Shown here piece by piece: positions 23,222 to 24,974 of a stretch of DNA of 24,974 bases. The translations under genes and the position numbers were made by a program. Where the stretch lies: assembly GCA_903887655.1 (NCBI GenBank), contig CAISQQ010000229.1:1-24974 (forward strand), read 5' to 3'. A model generated the notes under the pieces. That model saw nothing but the letters and a program-made list of their open reading frames with translations. It had not been told where the DNA came from and made no database searches. Each line of letters starts with the position of its first letter. Positions within the stretch are counted from its first letter, which is position 1. This stretch comes from an uncultured Burkholderiales bacterium. GTDB taxonomy: Bacteria; Pseudomonadota; Gammaproteobacteria; Burkholderiales; Burkholderiaceae_C.

Positions 23222-24133
23222 ATGAATGAAACTGTCGCTTTTCCCGTGTCCAGCATCAAAAAGGGCTCGCGCCCAGATGGTGAAGGCAGCGTGCAAGTTC
23301 AACTCGACCCCAATTTAAAAATTGGCAATGCCAAGGTCTTTGCCATTTATGGCAAGGGGGGCATTGGCAAGAGCACCACCTCCTCCAACTTATCGGTGGC
23401 ATTTAGCAAACTGGGTAAACGCGTGCTTCAAATTGGTTGCGACCCCAAGCACGACTCGACGTTCACGCTCACCAAAAAATTGGTCCCCACCGTCATCGAT
23501 GCACTCGAGCAAGTGGATTTTCATTCAGAAGAATTGCGCATCGAAGATTTTGTCTACCCAGGCTACAACGGCGTGATGTGCGTTGAGGCCGGTGGCCCGC
23601 CAGCGGGCACCGGTTGTGGTGGGTACGTTGTGGGACAGACCGTGAAGCTTCTCAAAGAGCACCATTTGCTCGAAGACACCGATGTGGTGATCTTTGATGT
23701 GCTCGGTGATGTGGTGTGTGGTGGCTTTGCCGCTCCCTTGCAACACGCCGACCGTGCTTTGATCGTGACGGCCAATGACTTTGATTCAATCTTTGCCATG
23801 AATCGCATCATCCAAGCCATTGGCGCGAAGTCCAAAAATTACAACGTGAGACTGGGCGGTGTGATTGCCAATCGCAGCGAAACCACCGACCAAATCGACA
23901 AGTTCAACGCCGCTGTGGGTTTAAAAACCATGGCCCACTTCCCGCCTCTGGACGAAATCAGAAAAAGCCGGCTCACCAAGTCCACCTTGTTCGAGCTCGA
24001 AGCCACCCCCAACGTCAAAGCGGTCCAAGATGAGTACATGAGACTGGCCAGTCAGTTGTGGATTGGCAGCGACCCGCTGCCGGCCGTTCCCATGAAGGAC
24101 CGCGATATTTTTGTTTTGCTCGGATTTGATTGA
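23222..24133 (+). CDS. bchL: Light-independent protochlorophyllide reductase ATP-binding subunit L
   Basis: A 303-residue NifH-like iron protein that passes electrons to BchNB with ATP hydrolysis. Walker A GKGGIGKS is at 44-51, GCDPKHDST at 72-80, and the two cluster Cys that bridge the homodimer are Cys132 (GTGCGGYVVGQ) and Cys166 (GDVVCGGFAAPL). These are 34 residues apart, as in Rhodobacter sphaeroides. Switch II lies in FDVLGDV. The about 35-residue N-terminal extension before the Rossmann strand is normal for the family. It lies between bchB and bchM on the same strand, 45 bases before bchM. Confidence 0.97.
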   Translation: MNETVAFPVSSIKKGSRPDGEGSVQVQLDPNLKIGNAKVFAIYGKGGIGKSTTSSNLSVAFSKLGKRVLQIGCDPKHDSTFTLTKKLVPTVIDALEQVDFHSEELRIEDFVYPGYNGVMCVEAGGPPAGTGCGGYVVGQTVKLLKEHHLLEDTDVVIFDVLGDVVCGGFAAPLQHADRALIVTANDFDSIFAMNRIIQAIGAKSKNYNVRLGGVIANRSETTDQIDKFNAAVGLKTMAHFPPLDEIRKSRLTKSTLFELEATPNVKAVQDEYMRLASQLWIGSDPLPAVPMKDRDIFVLLGFD

Positions 24134-24178
24134 AGCGCCACGACCTCCTACTCCTCACCCCTCAACTTGAGTGTGACC

Positions 24179-24916
24179 ATGAACCCAACCCATGCAGCCT
24201 ATTTGCAAAGACGCGGCGAAATCGAGCACTATTTTGATCGCACGGCCCATAAAACCTGGGAGCGATTGACCTCCACCGATCCCGTGGGCCGCATCCGAGC
24301 GACGGTGCGCGCTGGCAGAGATGAGATGCGAGCCACGCTCATGTCTTGGCTGCCCGAGGACATGAGCGGCTTGCGGCTGCTGGACGCGGGCTGCGGCACC
24401 GGTGCCTTGGCGCTTTGCGCGGCCGAGCGTGGCGCTCATGTGCTGGCGATCGACCTCTCGGCCAATTTGATCCAGGTTGCACAACAACGTTACGCGGCCT
24501 TTGCCCCCTTGAGCGCTTTGGAGCCTGGCGCGAAGGCGCGTGGAAGCGTCGAATTTGCCAGCGGCGACATGCTCGACCCAGAGCTGGGTGAGTTTGACTA
24601 TGTGGTGGGCATGGACTCCTTGATCCATTACGATGCGCCCGACCTCATTGGCGGCATTCAAGCGCTGAGTGAGCGCACCAAGCGGGCCATCCTTTTCACC
24701 TTCCCCCCGCGCACCCCCTTGCTGGCTGTGGCACACCGGATCGGGCGTTTTTTCCCGCGCTCAGACCGCTCGCCCACCTTGGCGCCGGTGTCTCAGCAAA
24801 GGATACGCCAGGCTCTTGAAAAAACCATTGTTCACCAAGGCTGGCGGGAAGGCCAGACCAGCCGAGTCTCTCGCGGCGTTTACACCTCCCCAGCGTGGGA
24901 GTGGGTGCGGTCATGA
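24179..24916 (+). CDS. bchM: Mg-protoporphyrin IX O-methyltransferase
   Basis: A 245-residue class I SAM-dependent methyltransferase. The SAM-binding glycine loop LLDAGCGTG is at 67-75, an acidic strand end at VLAIDLS follows, and the family N-terminus RRGEIEHYFDRTAHKTWERLTS is present. It methylates the C13 propionate of Mg-protoporphyrin IX, the step after magnesium chelatase. ATG 24179 is chosen over the in-frame TTG 24167 and GTG 24173 because it matches the usual beginning. The stop overlaps the next start in ATGA, so translation of lhaA is probably coupled. Confidence 0.95.
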   Translation: MNPTHAAYLQRRGEIEHYFDRTAHKTWERLTSTDPVGRIRATVRAGRDEMRATLMSWLPEDMSGLRLLDAGCGTGALALCAAERGAHVLAIDLSANLIQVAQQRYAAFAPLSALEPGAKARGSVEFASGDMLDPELGEFDYVVGMDSLIHYDAPDLIGGIQALSERTKRAILFTFPPRTPLLAVAHRIGRFFPRSDRSPTLAPVSQQRIRQALEKTIVHQGWREGQTSRVSRGVYTSPAWEWVRS

Positions 24917-24974
24917 CCAAGTTGTCACTGCTGGTGCGTCAAAAGCTCAGCAATATCGCCCTTCGTTATGTGCC
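24913..24974 (+). CDS. lhaA: Probable LhaA (BCH/PUC family), first 20 codons only
   Basis: The frame starts MTKLSLLVRQKLSNIALRYV and runs off the window. The basic N-terminus ending in RYVP resembles the start of the PucC at 409 (KYLPFSDAAS), and the order bchM–lhaA–puhA is standard in purple bacteria. LhaA assists LH1 assembly. The call rests mainly on position. Confidence 0.65.
   Translation, partial: MTKLSLLVRQKLSNIALRYV

Overview
This window is most of a photosynthesis gene cluster from a purple (bacteriochlorophyll a) proteobacterium. The gene order bchP–orf428-type–bchG … ppsR–ppaA–bchFNB–bchLM–lhaA, the LH2 pucBAC operon and the protein sequences suggest a betaproteobacterium of the Burkholderiales. 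A Comamonadaceae-like freshwater phototroph (Limnohabitans/Rhodoferax type) fits, but the taxon is an inference from remembered family sequences, not from a search. G+C is moderate by eye and nearly all the DNA is coding.

Layout. (1) 1–1962: the end of pucB, then pucA, a strong intercistronic hairpin, pucC, and an unrecognised 37-residue membrane peptide. (2) 2024–4030: an accessory island with a two-helix membrane protein (minus), a 42-residue membrane peptide (plus, excellent ribosome site), tspO and a membrane-anchored alpha/beta hydrolase (both minus). (3) 4257–11289: PpsR boxes, then bchH, bchI and bchD, the three magnesium chelatase subunits. (4) 11403–15047 (minus): bchG, an orf428-type BCH/PUC transporter-like protein and bchP, the end of the pathway. 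(5) 15262–16512: bciB, a ferredoxin-type 8-vinyl reductase, divergent from bchG across a perfect PpsR box. (6) 16539–19348 (minus): the redox/light repressor ppsR and its cobalamin-type antirepressor ppaA/aerR. (7) 19557–24974: bchF, bchN, bchB, bchL, bchM and the first codons of lhaA.

How it works together. BchHID inserts Mg into protoporphyrin IX and BchM methylates the product. BciB reduces the 8-vinyl group, BchNBL is the dark protochlorophyllide reductase, and BchF hydrates the 3-vinyl group. BchG attaches the geranylgeranyl tail, BchP reduces it to phytyl, and PucC/orf428/LhaA support assembly of the antenna complexes built from PucBA and LH1. PpsR boxes (TGT-N12-ACA) lie before bchH, between bchG and bciB, and between ppaA and bchF. 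The regulators encoded here therefore probably control three of the transcription units around them, including ppaA itself.

Most notable: LH2 alpha carries Phe44-Leu45, the pair known from blue-shifted B800-820 (LH3) antennae. There are two unannotated-looking single-helix peptides near the antenna operon. BchH and BchI both contain clusters of four cysteines. bchH sits with bchID instead of between bchB and bchL. PpaA is longer than usual, and BchB has a histidine-rich linker. I see no insertion sequence, CRISPR, tRNA or rRNA.
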